A program made the translations under genes and the position numbers. A stretch of DNA of 19,399 nucleotides from an uncultured Clostridium sp. (lineage in GTDB: Bacteria > Bacillota > Clostridia > TANB77 > CAG-508), in assembly GCA_947062645.1 (NCBI GenBank), contig CAMSQT010000005.1, forward strand, positions 1-19,399. The letters are read 5' to 3'. The notes under the pieces were generated by a model. That model saw nothing but the letters and a program-made list of their open reading frames with translations, was not told the DNA's origin and made no database searches. Positions within the stretch are counted from its first letter, which is position 1. Every line of letters starts with the position of its first letter. Below, in pieces: positions 9,389-15,297 of the stretch.

Positions 9389-9417
9389 ATTATAACAAAA
9401 AAACGCAAAAAATGTAA
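9389..9417 (-). promoter_or_regulatory. Promoter for prgI-traC-like-virB4-virB6 operon
   Basis: -10 TATAAT (9389-9394) with an extended TG one base upstream, 17-bp spacer, and -35 TTACAT (9412-9417, 4 of 6 to consensus). The predicted start near 9382 gives a leader of about 40 nt to the TTG start. The -35 lies in the loop and arm of the terminator hairpin at 9404-9427, so termination and new initiation share the same DNA. Confidence 0.65.
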
Positions 9418-9427
9418 CATTTTTGCG
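9404..9427 (-). terminator. Hairpin terminator upstream of prgI
   Basis: Minus strand: CGCAAAAATG, loop TTA, CATTTTTTGCG, then seven T (9403-9397). The stem has one bulged base. It is the second terminator in series after the 125-aa pilin gene and overlaps the prgI promoter. Confidence 0.75.
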
Positions 9428-9472
9428 CAAAAAAGATAATTTTAATTGTTTTGTAATGTTTTTGTAACTAAA

Positions 9473-9503
9473 AAGAAACAATTTCTTTTAGAAATTGCTT
9501 CTT
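9473..9503 (-). terminator. Strong hairpin terminator after the third pilin gene
   Basis: A 14-bp stem with one G-T wobble (AAGAAGCAATTTCT on the minus strand), a 3-nt loop and a following T run (TTTTTAG). It starts 8 nt past the pilin stop. It should make the pilin mRNA mostly monocistronic. Confidence 0.85.
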
Positions 9504-9510
9504 TCTAGTA

Positions 9511-9888
9511 TTATTGTGCAGCCCAGTTTGTTCCTGCAATATTAAACAGAACACTACAGATAACACCAGCACCAAATACAAATACAGCTCCAATTGCATA
9601 TGGTAATAATGTTTTTTTGTATTCTGCTTTTTCTTCTGCACTTCCCATCATGTATTTTACACCTAACACAATTAAAATAATAACAGCTAATACAGATGCT
9701 CCTGTTGAAACCATACCTAATATATTATTTCCAAAATTCTTTACAGCTTCTGATCCCGCTGTTCCTGTTTTAGTAGTAAATGTTGTACTAGGATTTACTC
9801 CGTCAATAGCTGCAAATGATAAAGTAGAATACATCATAGTTGATATAGATATTCCAAGCATTGTTAGTTTTTTCCACAATTTTTTCAT
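9511..9888 (-). CDS. T4SS pilin-like protein 1 (VirB2-type), 125 aa
   Basis: A putative major pilin or channel subunit. The signal peptide ends near STLSFA-AIDG (about residue 26). Then come a short extracytoplasmic stretch, helix 1 (about 57-79), a conserved cytosolic loop YMMGSAEEKAEYKK (79-92) and helix 2 (about 95-117). This two-helix plan with a polar loop fits the T4SS pilin group of Gram-positive and Patescibacteria systems. It has its own strong promoter and terminator, as expected for a protein needed in excess over the machine. SD GGAGG lies 8 nt before the ATG. It is paralogous to the next two genes upstream; which of the three is the main pilin cannot be told from sequence. Confidence 0.83.
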   Translation of the reverse strand: MKKLWKKLTMLGISISTMMYSTLSFAAIDGVNPSTTFTTKTGTAGSEAVKNFGNNILGMVSTGASVLAVIILIVLGVKYMMGSAEEKAEYKKTLLPYAIGAVFVFGAGVICSVLFNIAGTNWAAQ

Positions 9889-9947
9889 ATCTTTTCCCTC
9901 CTTTTATTTTTCTATATATTAATTTCCCTTTTTGGAATATTAAAAAC

Positions 9948-9958
9948 ATTGTAACAAT
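9948..9958. promoter_or_regulatory. Candidate operator ATTGTAACAAT
   Basis: An 11-bp interrupted palindrome overlapping the predicted transcription start of the 125-aa pilin gene, with the core TGTAACA at 9950-9956. The same core occurs at 9413-9419, 11280-11286 and 11291-11297, each near a T4SS promoter. The regulator is unknown. Confidence 0.35.
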
Positions 9959-9961
9959 ATT

Positions 9962-9990
9962 ATTATAACATTAAACGTTTTTTTTTGCAA
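9962..9990 (-). promoter_or_regulatory. Strong promoter for the 125-aa pilin gene
   Basis: -10 TATAAT (9962-9967) with extended TG, 17-bp spacer, and -35 TTGCAA (9985-9990). The predicted start near 9955 gives a leader of about 66 nt. No hairpin terminator is seen between the preceding gene and this promoter. Confidence 0.75.
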
Positions 9991-10023
9991 CTTTTTTATT
10001 TTAATATCTGTTTATGTTACTTT

Positions 10024-10395
10024 TTATAATAACCCTGTTGCTAGTTTATACACTAATTTTATAAAATTACTAATTCCTAAAACCATAATAGCTCCTAGCA
10101 TATATGGCATTAATGTCTTTTTGTATTCTGCTTTTTCTTCTACACTTCCCATCATATATTTAATGCCTAATACTATCAAACAAATAACTGCAATTACAGA
10201 ACCTACCATTTGAACTATTCCTAAAATGACATTTACTTTTTCTACAAATTTTGTAGATGTTCCTTGTTGTTGCGCATACTTGTCTAATGCTTCTAATCCT
10301 GTAGTTCCTGCTATCACACTACTTTGTATTAAAATTATAGTTAAGATAAAAAGCAAAATAATTATTTTTTTATATTTATTTATTTTTCTGTTCAT
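10024..10395 (-). CDS. T4SS pilin-like protein 2, 123 aa
   Basis: A paralogue of the neighbouring pilins. It has a signal or anchor helix (about 10-28, ending SSVIAG), a short outside segment (30-52), helix 1 (about 57-78), the loop YMMGSVEEKAEYKK (80-93) and helix 2 (about 96-117). The loop differs from that of the 125-aa pilin by a single residue, while the exported N-terminal segment is unrelated, suggesting divergence of the exposed part. SD TAGGAG overlaps the stop codon of the EF-hand pilin gene (gap 10 nt), so these two are co-transcribed and probably translationally coupled. Confidence 0.82.
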   Translation of the reverse strand: MNRKINKYKKIIILLFILTIILIQSSVIAGTTGLEALDKYAQQQGTSTKFVEKVNVILGIVQMVGSVIAVICLIVLGIKYMMGSVEEKAEYKKTLMPYMLGAIMVLGISNFIKLVYKLATGLL

Positions 10396-10405
10396 TTTTT
10401 AGCTC

Positions 10406-11185
10406 CTACATTCCTTCTAATATAGTAATTACTAGTTTCCAAATTCCAAATGCACTAAATACTATAAAACATCCTATCAAATACGGAACTAGCATTTGTT
10501 TGTAATTTGCTTTTTCTTCTGTACTTCCCATCATATATTTAATGCCAATTATAATTCCAACTATCAGAGCTACTGCAGCTCCTACAATTGAAAAAATGTT
10601 AAACATCAAACTAGAAAAACTTTGTAAAGCTCCTTCATTATATTGTATTTGTCCTTGGTTTGCAAAAGATTCAGCATCTGAAATCATATCGTTTAAACTT
10701 CCTGCTGCCGTTCTTCCAGTTCCCTCTATTCGAGGAGCATTATATACTGATGTTTCTATATCTAAATTTCTGATTGTATCTCCTACAGTTGTATCACTTT
10801 CTCCTCCTGTACTTCCGCCATTTGAACTACTTCCCTCCTCATTGTTGAAACTATTCAATCTTGTTTGATATTCAGTTGCTATGGCGCTAACATTATCTCT
10901 ATATTTCCCAGCAATAGCAGGTGAGTTTACTGCAGCTGCTTGTGGTATTTTGCTTAAAACGTTTATATCCTTGTCATCTGCGTCTTTTAATTCATTTGCT
11001 GTTAATTTACCATTTCCATTTTTGTCAATTTTGTTAAATACACGCAACCAATCCTCTGTCGCTGCTTGCCCACTTTTAGTATACTCTTTTGTTAATTCTT
11101 CTTTTGTTGCTAATACAGGCTTAATTCCTATTATTGTAATTGCTAAAAACATCACTAATATCTTTAACATTATATTTTTCTTCAT
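10406..11185 (-). CDS. T4SS pilin-like protein 3 with N-terminal EF-hand, 259 aa
   Basis: About twice the length of its two paralogues. After a signal peptide (about 1-26, PVLA-TKEE) comes a 12-residue EF-hand loop at 54-65 with acidic or polar ligands at loop positions 1, 3, 5 and 12 (D54, N56, N58, E65) and Gly at position 6 (G59). A helix-like TEDWLRVFNKI precedes it and ELKDADDKDIN follows. A Ser/Gly-rich linker lies at about 117-130. The C-terminal part is the usual pilin: helix 1 (about 195-216), loop YMMGSTEEKANYKQ (217-230) and helix 2 (about 232-255). The outside part could bind calcium. SD AGGTGAT precedes the ATG and a clear promoter lies upstream. It may be a tip or minor pilin; that is inference. 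Confidence 0.8.
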   Translation of the reverse strand: MKKNIMLKILVMFLAITIIGIKPVLATKEELTKEYTKSGQAATEDWLRVFNKIDKNGNGKLTANELKDADDKDINVLSKIPQAAAVNSPAIAGKYRDNVSAIATEYQTRLNSFNNEEGSSSNGGSTGGESDTTVGDTIRNLDIETSVYNAPRIEGTGRTAAGSLNDMISDAESFANQGQIQYNEGALQSFSSLMFNIFSIVGAAVALIVGIIIGIKYMMGSTEEKANYKQMLVPYLIGCFIVFSAFGIWKLVITILEGM

Positions 11186-11226
11186 ATTATCACCTACTTT
11201 ATTAAAGAAATCTATTCTCTCTTACT

Positions 11227-11255
11227 ATTATACCTTATTTTTCCTGTTTTTTCAA
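11227..11255 (-). promoter_or_regulatory. Promoter for EF-hand pilin and pilin 2
   Basis: -10 TATAAT (11227-11232), 17-bp spacer, and -35 TTGAAA (11250-11255). The predicted start near 11220 gives a leader of about 35 nt. Confidence 0.75.
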
Positions 11256-11279
11256 CATTTATCTTATTTTTAATAAAAA

Positions 11280-11297
11280 TGTAACATAATTGTAACA
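11280..11297. promoter_or_regulatory. Paired TGTAACA motifs upstream of the pilin promoter
   Basis: Two direct TGTAACA copies (11280-11286 and 11291-11297), 11 bp apart, about one helical turn, and 25-42 bp upstream of the -35. That is a typical activator position. The motif recurs at the other two T4SS promoters. Confidence 0.4.
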
Positions 11298-11437
11298 TAA
11301 CTATTCACTATTACTACCATCAAAAACACATCTTATCAATAACTTTTACCTCTCTAACGCAATCCCCATCTTAAAAGCCAAAATCATAGCTACCGAATCT
11401 TAAAATCCTCCATAATTTATATGTTATAAATGAAAAG
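11298..11437. other. Gene-free stretch upstream of the T4SS locus
   Basis: Together with the promoter and motif pair, this fills the 300-bp gap between the EF-hand pilin and the terminator at 11438. On the minus strand, 11346-11399 stays open for 17 codons (ends in FKMGIALER then stop) behind an upstream stop. It may be the worn tail of a lost gene. No intact gene is seen. Confidence 0.4.
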
Positions 11438-11463
11438 CCCGCTGTCAATGTATCAACAGCAGG
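11438..11463 (-). terminator. Bidirectional hairpin terminator after the 69-aa membrane gene
   Basis: An 8-bp stem (minus strand CCTGCTGT / ACAGCGGG, one wobble) with a 10-nt loop, followed by CTTTT on the minus strand and TTTTTCTT on the plus strand. It separates the 69-aa gene from the T4SS promoter region. Confidence 0.75.
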
Positions 11464-11485
11464 TTTTTCTTAGGTTTGTAACTTC

Positions 11486-11695
11486 TCAGAATTTACTAAT
11501 TAGCTTCTCAATGAGAACCGCAGTTGCGGTCGCAATTATAACGACAATCAATTCTATTCCCAAAGCATACATCCACTCTTTGAATGTTAAGAAGCTATTG
11601 CAAAAAGCAATTGTCCAGACAATTGTCATTACAAAAGCAACTATTATGCTGATTGCTAGGGCCAAGACCAACTTAATTATGTAGTTTTTTAGCAT
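11486..11695 (-). CDS. Small two-helix membrane protein of unknown function, 69 aa
   Basis: Two predicted membrane helices (about 7-32 and 42-63) joined by a short aromatic loop (FLTFKEWMYALG), with a basic end KLISKF. I do not recognise the family; size and topology would also fit a holin-like or toxin-like protein, but nothing specific shows this. Its ATG overlaps the stop of a 44-codon reading frame (ATGCTAA), suggesting translation by coupling, because no good SD precedes it. A clear terminator follows. It lies between the tRNA-Ser genes and the T4SS locus. Confidence 0.6.
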   Translation of the reverse strand: MLKNYIIKLVLALAISIIVAFVMTIVWTIAFCNSFLTFKEWMYALGIELIVVIIATATAVLIEKLISKF

Positions 11696-11823
11696 TTGTC
11701 ATGCTTCGCTTTTATAAATTCAATATGCTTCATATTTGTATCTTTTTCACTCTTAATGTATTTCACCAAATTTGCATCTTCAAATTTTATTGCAAAAAAA
11801 AATAATATAAATGCAAAAATCAT
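11689..11823 (-). CDS. Possible 44-aa ORF coupled to the 69-aa membrane gene
   Basis: An open frame from ATG at 11823 to TAA, with a hydrophobic start (MIFAFILFFFAIKF) and a charged rest ending KAKHDKC. The hydrophobic part is encoded by the tRNA terminator hairpin and its T run, so it may be accidental. The true start could be inside, or the frame may be the tail of a truncated gene. The overlap with the next start (ATGCTAA) is the main support. No SD is visible. Confidence 0.3.
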   Translation of the reverse strand: MIFAFILFFFAIKFEDANLVKYIKSEKDTNMKHIEFIKAKHDKC

Positions 11824-11833
11824 TTATATTATT
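11801..11833 (-). terminator. Terminator of the tRNA-Ser operon
   Basis: A perfect 13-bp AT-rich stem (AATAATATAAATG and its complement) with a 7-nt loop, followed by a T run on the minus strand, just past the CCA end of tRNA-Ser(GCU). Confidence 0.8.
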
Positions 11834-11836
11834 TTT

Positions 11837-11926
11837 TGGCGGAGATGAGAGGGTTCGAACCTCCGCGCCGTTTTCACGACCTAACTGTTTAGCAAACAGT
11901 CCCCTTCACCACTTGGGTACATCTCC
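11837..11926 (-). tRNA. tRNA-Ser (anticodon GCU)
   Basis: Acceptor GGAGATG pairs with CATCTCC, with discriminator G and encoded CCA (11839-11837). The anticodon stem is ACTGT/ACAGT with loop TTGCTAA, giving GCU, which reads AGC/AGU. A long variable arm (class II) and GGTTCGAACC T-arm are typical of tRNA-Ser. Confidence 0.95.
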
Positions 11927-11935
11927 ATTTTTATA

Positions 11936-11974
11936 AATAAAAGTTAGACATAAGCCTTACATCTAACTTTTATT
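11936..11974 (-). terminator. Hairpin between the two tRNA-Ser genes
   Basis: A perfect 13-bp inverted repeat (AATAAAAGTTAGA / TCTAACTTTTATT) with a 13-nt loop between the tRNAs. It may be a weak terminator or a processing structure; the following T run is poor. Confidence 0.5.
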
Positions 11975-11977
11975 GTT

Positions 11978-12069
<92 letters not shown>

Positions 12070-12102
12070 AAGTCTTTAAGACAAATGTCCGTCGACTTAC
12101 TT

Positions 12103-12131
12103 ATCTTAGCATTTTTACAGACATTTGTCAA
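12103..12131 (-). promoter_or_regulatory. tRNA-Ser operon promoter
   Basis: -35 TTGACA (12126-12131, perfect), 17-bp spacer, extended TG, and -10 TAAGAT (12103-12108). The start near 12096 lies about 27 nt before the first tRNA. Inverted repeats GACAAATGTC/GACATTTGTC (12080-12089 and 12120-12129) flank the -10. Confidence 0.85.
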
Positions 12132-12163
12132 TAGCATTTTTTAACTTTTTTAAGTTTATTTTT

Positions 12164-12658
12164 CTACCTTTCCATTGCCTTTCCAATAGCCTGAGCCTCT
12201 TCGGCAGATACTGTATAGGTAGATTTTCCTTTTTCTATTGGTTTGGCATAAATGTTAGACATCTCTCTTGAATAAATTCCATTTAACACAACGCCATCAT
12301 TATTTTCGTCTAACATAGCTAAAGCAAAACTTAGGTCACTTCCTACATCTTGAAACGCATTATATCTTACCATTCCAATTTTTTGGATACATTTTTTCTG
12401 CTCTTTATTAATTTCTTCAATGCTATTGATAATTTGTGCATTTTCGCCTTCCACCTTATTTACACGGTACATATAGGTTTCTAAGTCTTCTTCTAAGTTT
12501 TTACCATTTCCTAATTTTTGCATGAAATTTTGGTATTTCTTGTTTAGTTTTGAAAATTTGGCAATTAAAATGATGAATCCAACAAACAATATTACCATGA
12601 TTCCTAGCAAAGTTAAGAAAAAGGCATCAGTTTTTAGGATTTCCATTATGTTTTCCAT
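12164..12658 (-). CDS. DUF4446 family membrane protein
   Basis: A 164-residue protein with an N-terminal membrane helix (about 14-34), then a coiled-coil-like stretch (about 36-90) and the conserved C-terminal block VRYNAFQDVGSDLSFALAML, DENNDGVVLNGIYSRE and YAKPIEKGKSTYTVSAEE. This block is the hallmark of DUF4446, a family of unknown function usually encoded right after parB in Clostridia. It begins 42 nt after the parB stop behind AAGGGGG, in the par operon. A role in chromosome or division biology is suggested only by that location. Confidence 0.88.
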   Translation of the reverse strand: MENIMEILKTDAFFLTLLGIMVILFVGFIILIAKFSKLNKKYQNFMQKLGNGKNLEEDLETYMYRVNKVEGENAQIINSIEEINKEQKKCIQKIGMVRYNAFQDVGSDLSFALAMLDENNDGVVLNGIYSREMSNIYAKPIEKGKSTYTVSAEEAQAIGKAMER

Positions 12659-12700
12659 TGCTTCTTCCCCCTTTTTGGTTTATTTGTTTAAGTTTAATGC

Positions 12701-13540
12701 TTATTTGATAATATCTAAAATTCTTTCTAAATCGTCATTTGAAGTATATTCAATAATGATTTTACCTCTTCTTTTTCCAGGATCTAATCTTACTTTACTT
12801 CCAAAAAAGCTTTGAAAATTATCTTCTATACTTTTGTATAATACATGATTTCTTTGTTGTTCTTCTTTGGTTTCTTTGGTTTTTGCCTTTTTTTCTACTT
12901 GTCTTACGGTAGAGTTTCTCTCTAACATCTGGATAGCTGTTTGGTATTGTTTTTCTGGGTCTTGGATGGCAAGTAATGCTTTACAGTATCCTTCGGTTAT
13001 TTTCCCTTCTTTTGCCATTTCTAAGACTCGTGGTTCTAGGTTTAATACGCGTATCCAGTTAGCTACTGTACTTCTTCCTTTTCCTAATTTTTTAGCTACA
13101 TCTTCTTGTGACATGCCATAATTGTCTATTAAGGTTCTTATTCCCATTGCCTTTTCTACTGGGTTTAGGTCTTCTCTTTGCATGTTTTCGATTAGTGCAA
13201 TTTCGGCATTGATTTTTTCGTTATCTTCTCTTATGATGGCTGGTATTTCTTTTAGTCCTGCTAATTTAGATGCTCTCCATCTTCTTTCTCCTGCTATGAT
13301 GCTATAATAGTTGTCTTTTTTCGTTACTACGATTGGTTGGATTAGTCCGTATTCCTTGATAGAACTTGCTAATTCTTCTAAGGCTTCTTGGTCAAATCTT
13401 TTTCTTGGTTGGTCTCGATTTGGTTCTACCTCTGTGATTTTTAAGTTTTTTAAGGTGTCATTTTCTTGCATTTGTTCTTCTTCTGGTGCTGGCCCAAATA
13501 AAGCGTCTAACCCTTTTCCTAGTCCTGTCATTTTTGCCAT
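12701..13540 (-). CDS. parB: Chromosome partitioning protein ParB (Spo0J)
   Basis: A CTP-dependent DNA clamp that loads at parS sites near the origin and recruits SMC. In its 279 residues: the ParB start MTGLGKGLDALFG; the N-terminal CTPase domain with GERRWR at 84-89 and ENMQRED at about 118-124; a helix-turn-helix (about 142-165, MSQEDVAKKLGKGRSTVANW) that reads parS; and a C-terminal dimerisation region (about 235-279). SD GGAGG lies 8 nt before the ATG. It is co-transcribed with parA (51-nt gap). Length and motifs are normal for Firmicutes. No full parS site is seen in the window. Confidence 0.96.
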   Translation of the reverse strand: MAKMTGLGKGLDALFGPAPEEEQMQENDTLKNLKITEVEPNRDQPRKRFDQEALEELASSIKEYGLIQPIVVTKKDNYYSIIAGERRWRASKLAGLKEIPAIIREDNEKINAEIALIENMQREDLNPVEKAMGIRTLIDNYGMSQEDVAKKLGKGRSTVANWIRVLNLEPRVLEMAKEGKITEGYCKALLAIQDPEKQYQTAIQMLERNSTVRQVEKKAKTKETKEEQQRNHVLYKSIEDNFQSFFGSKVRLDPGKRRGKIIIEYTSNDDLERILDIIK

Positions 13541-13591
13541 TTTTGTTTCCTCCTCATTTTTTATTTTTATCTTTTATCTTTTTAAAGCTTT

Positions 13592-14380
13592 TTACATCAT
13601 GTGTTTTGCCTTTTTTTCTGCTTCATTTATACTTAAAAATTCTTTTGCTAGTTTCGTATAACTTTTCGCTCCTTTTGATTTTGGATCATATTCTGTAATC
13701 GGCATGCCATAACTTGGTGCTTCGCTTAGTCTTACATTTCTTGGTATTACTGTTTTGTATACTTTGTTGTTGAAGTATTTTTTTACTTCTTTTACTACCT
13801 GATTAGAAAGATTGGTTCTTATGTCATACATGGTAAGAAGCGCTCCTTCTATTTGAATTTCCTTGTTTAGGTGTTTTTTTACTAAATTCACGGTGTTTAA
13901 AAGTTGTCCTAATCCTTCTAAAGCGAAGTATTCACATTGTACAGGAATTAAGACACTATTGGCTGCAGTAAAAGCATTTAAGGTTACTAATCCTAAAGAT
14001 GGTGGACAATCAATAAAGATGTAATCAAATTGTTCTTTTACTGCTTCTAATTTTTCTTTTAACCTTTGTTCTCTTGACATCATGGAAACTAACTCTACTT
14101 CTGCTCCAGCTAAATTCATGTTAGAAGGACATACTTTTAAATTTTTTATCATGGTTTTTTGTAAGATATCTTCTATGGCTGTGTCATTTACTAAAATGTC
14201 ATAAGTAGAAAGTTCCACTTCTTTTTCAGCTCCTAGCCCACTTGTTGCATTTCCTTGTGGGTCAGCGTCAATTAGCAATACTTTTTTCCCACTTTGTGCT
14301 AAGATTGTGGATAAATTCACAGTGGTTGTAGTTTTTCCTACACCACCTTTTTGATTTGCTACTGCTATTATTTTTCCCAA
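13592..14380 (-). CDS. parA: Chromosome partitioning ATPase ParA (Soj)
   Basis: A Walker-type ATPase that works with ParB in origin segregation and, in Bacillus, in DnaA control. In its 262 residues: the deviant Walker A KGGVGKTTT (11-19), the LLIDADPQGNATSGLG block (36-51), Walker B IFIDCPP (122-128) and the basic RNVRLSEAPSYG region near 220-230. The start codon is TTG, supported by AGGAGG 8 nt upstream and the expected MGKIIAVANQKGG start. It has its own promoter 61 nt upstream. The gene heads the parA-parB-DUF4446 operon. Confidence 0.96.
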   Translation of the reverse strand: MGKIIAVANQKGGVGKTTTTVNLSTILAQSGKKVLLIDADPQGNATSGLGAEKEVELSTYDILVNDTAIEDILQKTMIKNLKVCPSNMNLAGAEVELVSMMSREQRLKEKLEAVKEQFDYIFIDCPPSLGLVTLNAFTAANSVLIPVQCEYFALEGLGQLLNTVNLVKKHLNKEIQIEGALLTMYDIRTNLSNQVVKEVKKYFNNKVYKTVIPRNVRLSEAPSYGMPITEYDPKSKGAKSYTKLAKEFLSINEAEKKAKHMM

Positions 14381-14440
14381 TTTTATTGCCTCCTATTTTG
14401 GTTAATATTTATTGATATATTCTTGTTTTGTTCTAGTATT

Positions 14441-14469
14441 ATCATACAAAAAAACAAGAAAAAAGTCAA
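14441..14469 (-). promoter_or_regulatory. par operon promoter
   Basis: -35 TTGACT (14464-14469), 17-bp T-rich spacer, and -10 TATGAT (14441-14446). The predicted start near 14434 gives a leader of about 54 nt to the parA TTG. Upstream, two GGGACAG motifs (14497-14503 and 14523-14529, plus strand) lie between it and rsmG. Confidence 0.78.
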
Positions 14470-14544
14470 TAAAAAATGAAAATTTTATCGACTTTTGGGA
14501 CAGATTTTTGTATGGCAAGTTTGGGACAGGCACTAAGCTACCAT

Positions 14545-15267
14545 TTATTTGATTGGTTCTTTTGCTGGTGTTCCTGGTTTTCTAGGGTATTGGGCTGGCG
14601 TTGTTTTTTCTTTTTGAAGGATGATTACGTTTCTATCGATGTCACTTTTTGGTAGGCAAAATGTGTCTATTATTTTAACTTTTCCTCCTAGAACTTTTAT
14701 GGCTTTTTGGCTTGCTTCTAGTTCTTCTTCTATCGTTGCTCCTTTCATAGCAATTACTTGACCTCCTTGTTTTACAAAGGGTAATAGATATTCTGCTAAG
14801 GTACTTAAGTTGGCAACAGCTCTGGAGGTTGCTATATCGAAGTTTTCTCTATATTTTTTGCTTTTTCCTGCTTCTTCTGCCCTACTGTGTATTGCTTGTA
14901 TTTTCGGTAATGCTAGCTTTTCGATTACTTCGTTTAGAAAGTTAACTCTTTTGTTTAACGAGTCTAATAAGGTTACTTCTATGTCTTGTCTTATAATTTT
15001 TAGCGGAATTCCTGGAAAACCTGCACCAGTTCCCACATCAATTATTTTAGCATTTGATTTTAAGTATTTTGCAATTGTTATAGAGTCAACAAAGTGCTTT
15101 AAAATGATTTCTTCTGGTTTGGTAATAGCTGTTAGGTTGATTTTCTCATTCCATTCTAATAAAATTTGCATGTATAGATAAAATTGATTGATTTGTTCTT
15201 GGTTTAACAAAATATCTATTTCTTTGGCATATTCTTTTATTTGATTTTCAAATTCTTCTTTTTGCAT
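14545..15267 (-). CDS. rsmG: 16S rRNA (guanine-N7) methyltransferase RsmG (GidB)
   Basis: Methylates N7 of G527 (E. coli numbering) in 16S rRNA using S-adenosylmethionine. In its 240 residues: WNEKINLTAI (39-48), HFVDSITI (58-65), the SAM-binding motif VGTGAGFPGIPL (78-89), TSRAVA (about 157-162) and the C-terminal signature RNVIILQKEK followed by YPRKPGTPAKEPI. AAAAGGAG precedes the ATG. The gene starts 30 bp after mnmG, the usual mnmG-rsmG pair. Length is normal. Confidence 0.96.
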   Translation of the reverse strand: MQKEEFENQIKEYAKEIDILLNQEQINQFYLYMQILLEWNEKINLTAITKPEEIILKHFVDSITIAKYLKSNAKIIDVGTGAGFPGIPLKIIRQDIEVTLLDSLNKRVNFLNEVIEKLALPKIQAIHSRAEEAGKSKKYRENFDIATSRAVANLSTLAEYLLPFVKQGGQVIAMKGATIEEELEASQKAIKVLGGKVKIIDTFCLPKSDIDRNVIILQKEKTTPAQYPRKPGTPAKEPIK

Positions 15268-15297
15268 TTTTCTAATCTCCTTTTTCTTTATGAAGGT

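Noticed and set aside
11837..11926. ICE attachment site at the tRNA-Ser 3' end
   Set aside because: I found no second copy of the tRNA 3' end between here and the contig end, and no integrase. The far end of the locus is not in the window, so this stays untested rather than excluded.
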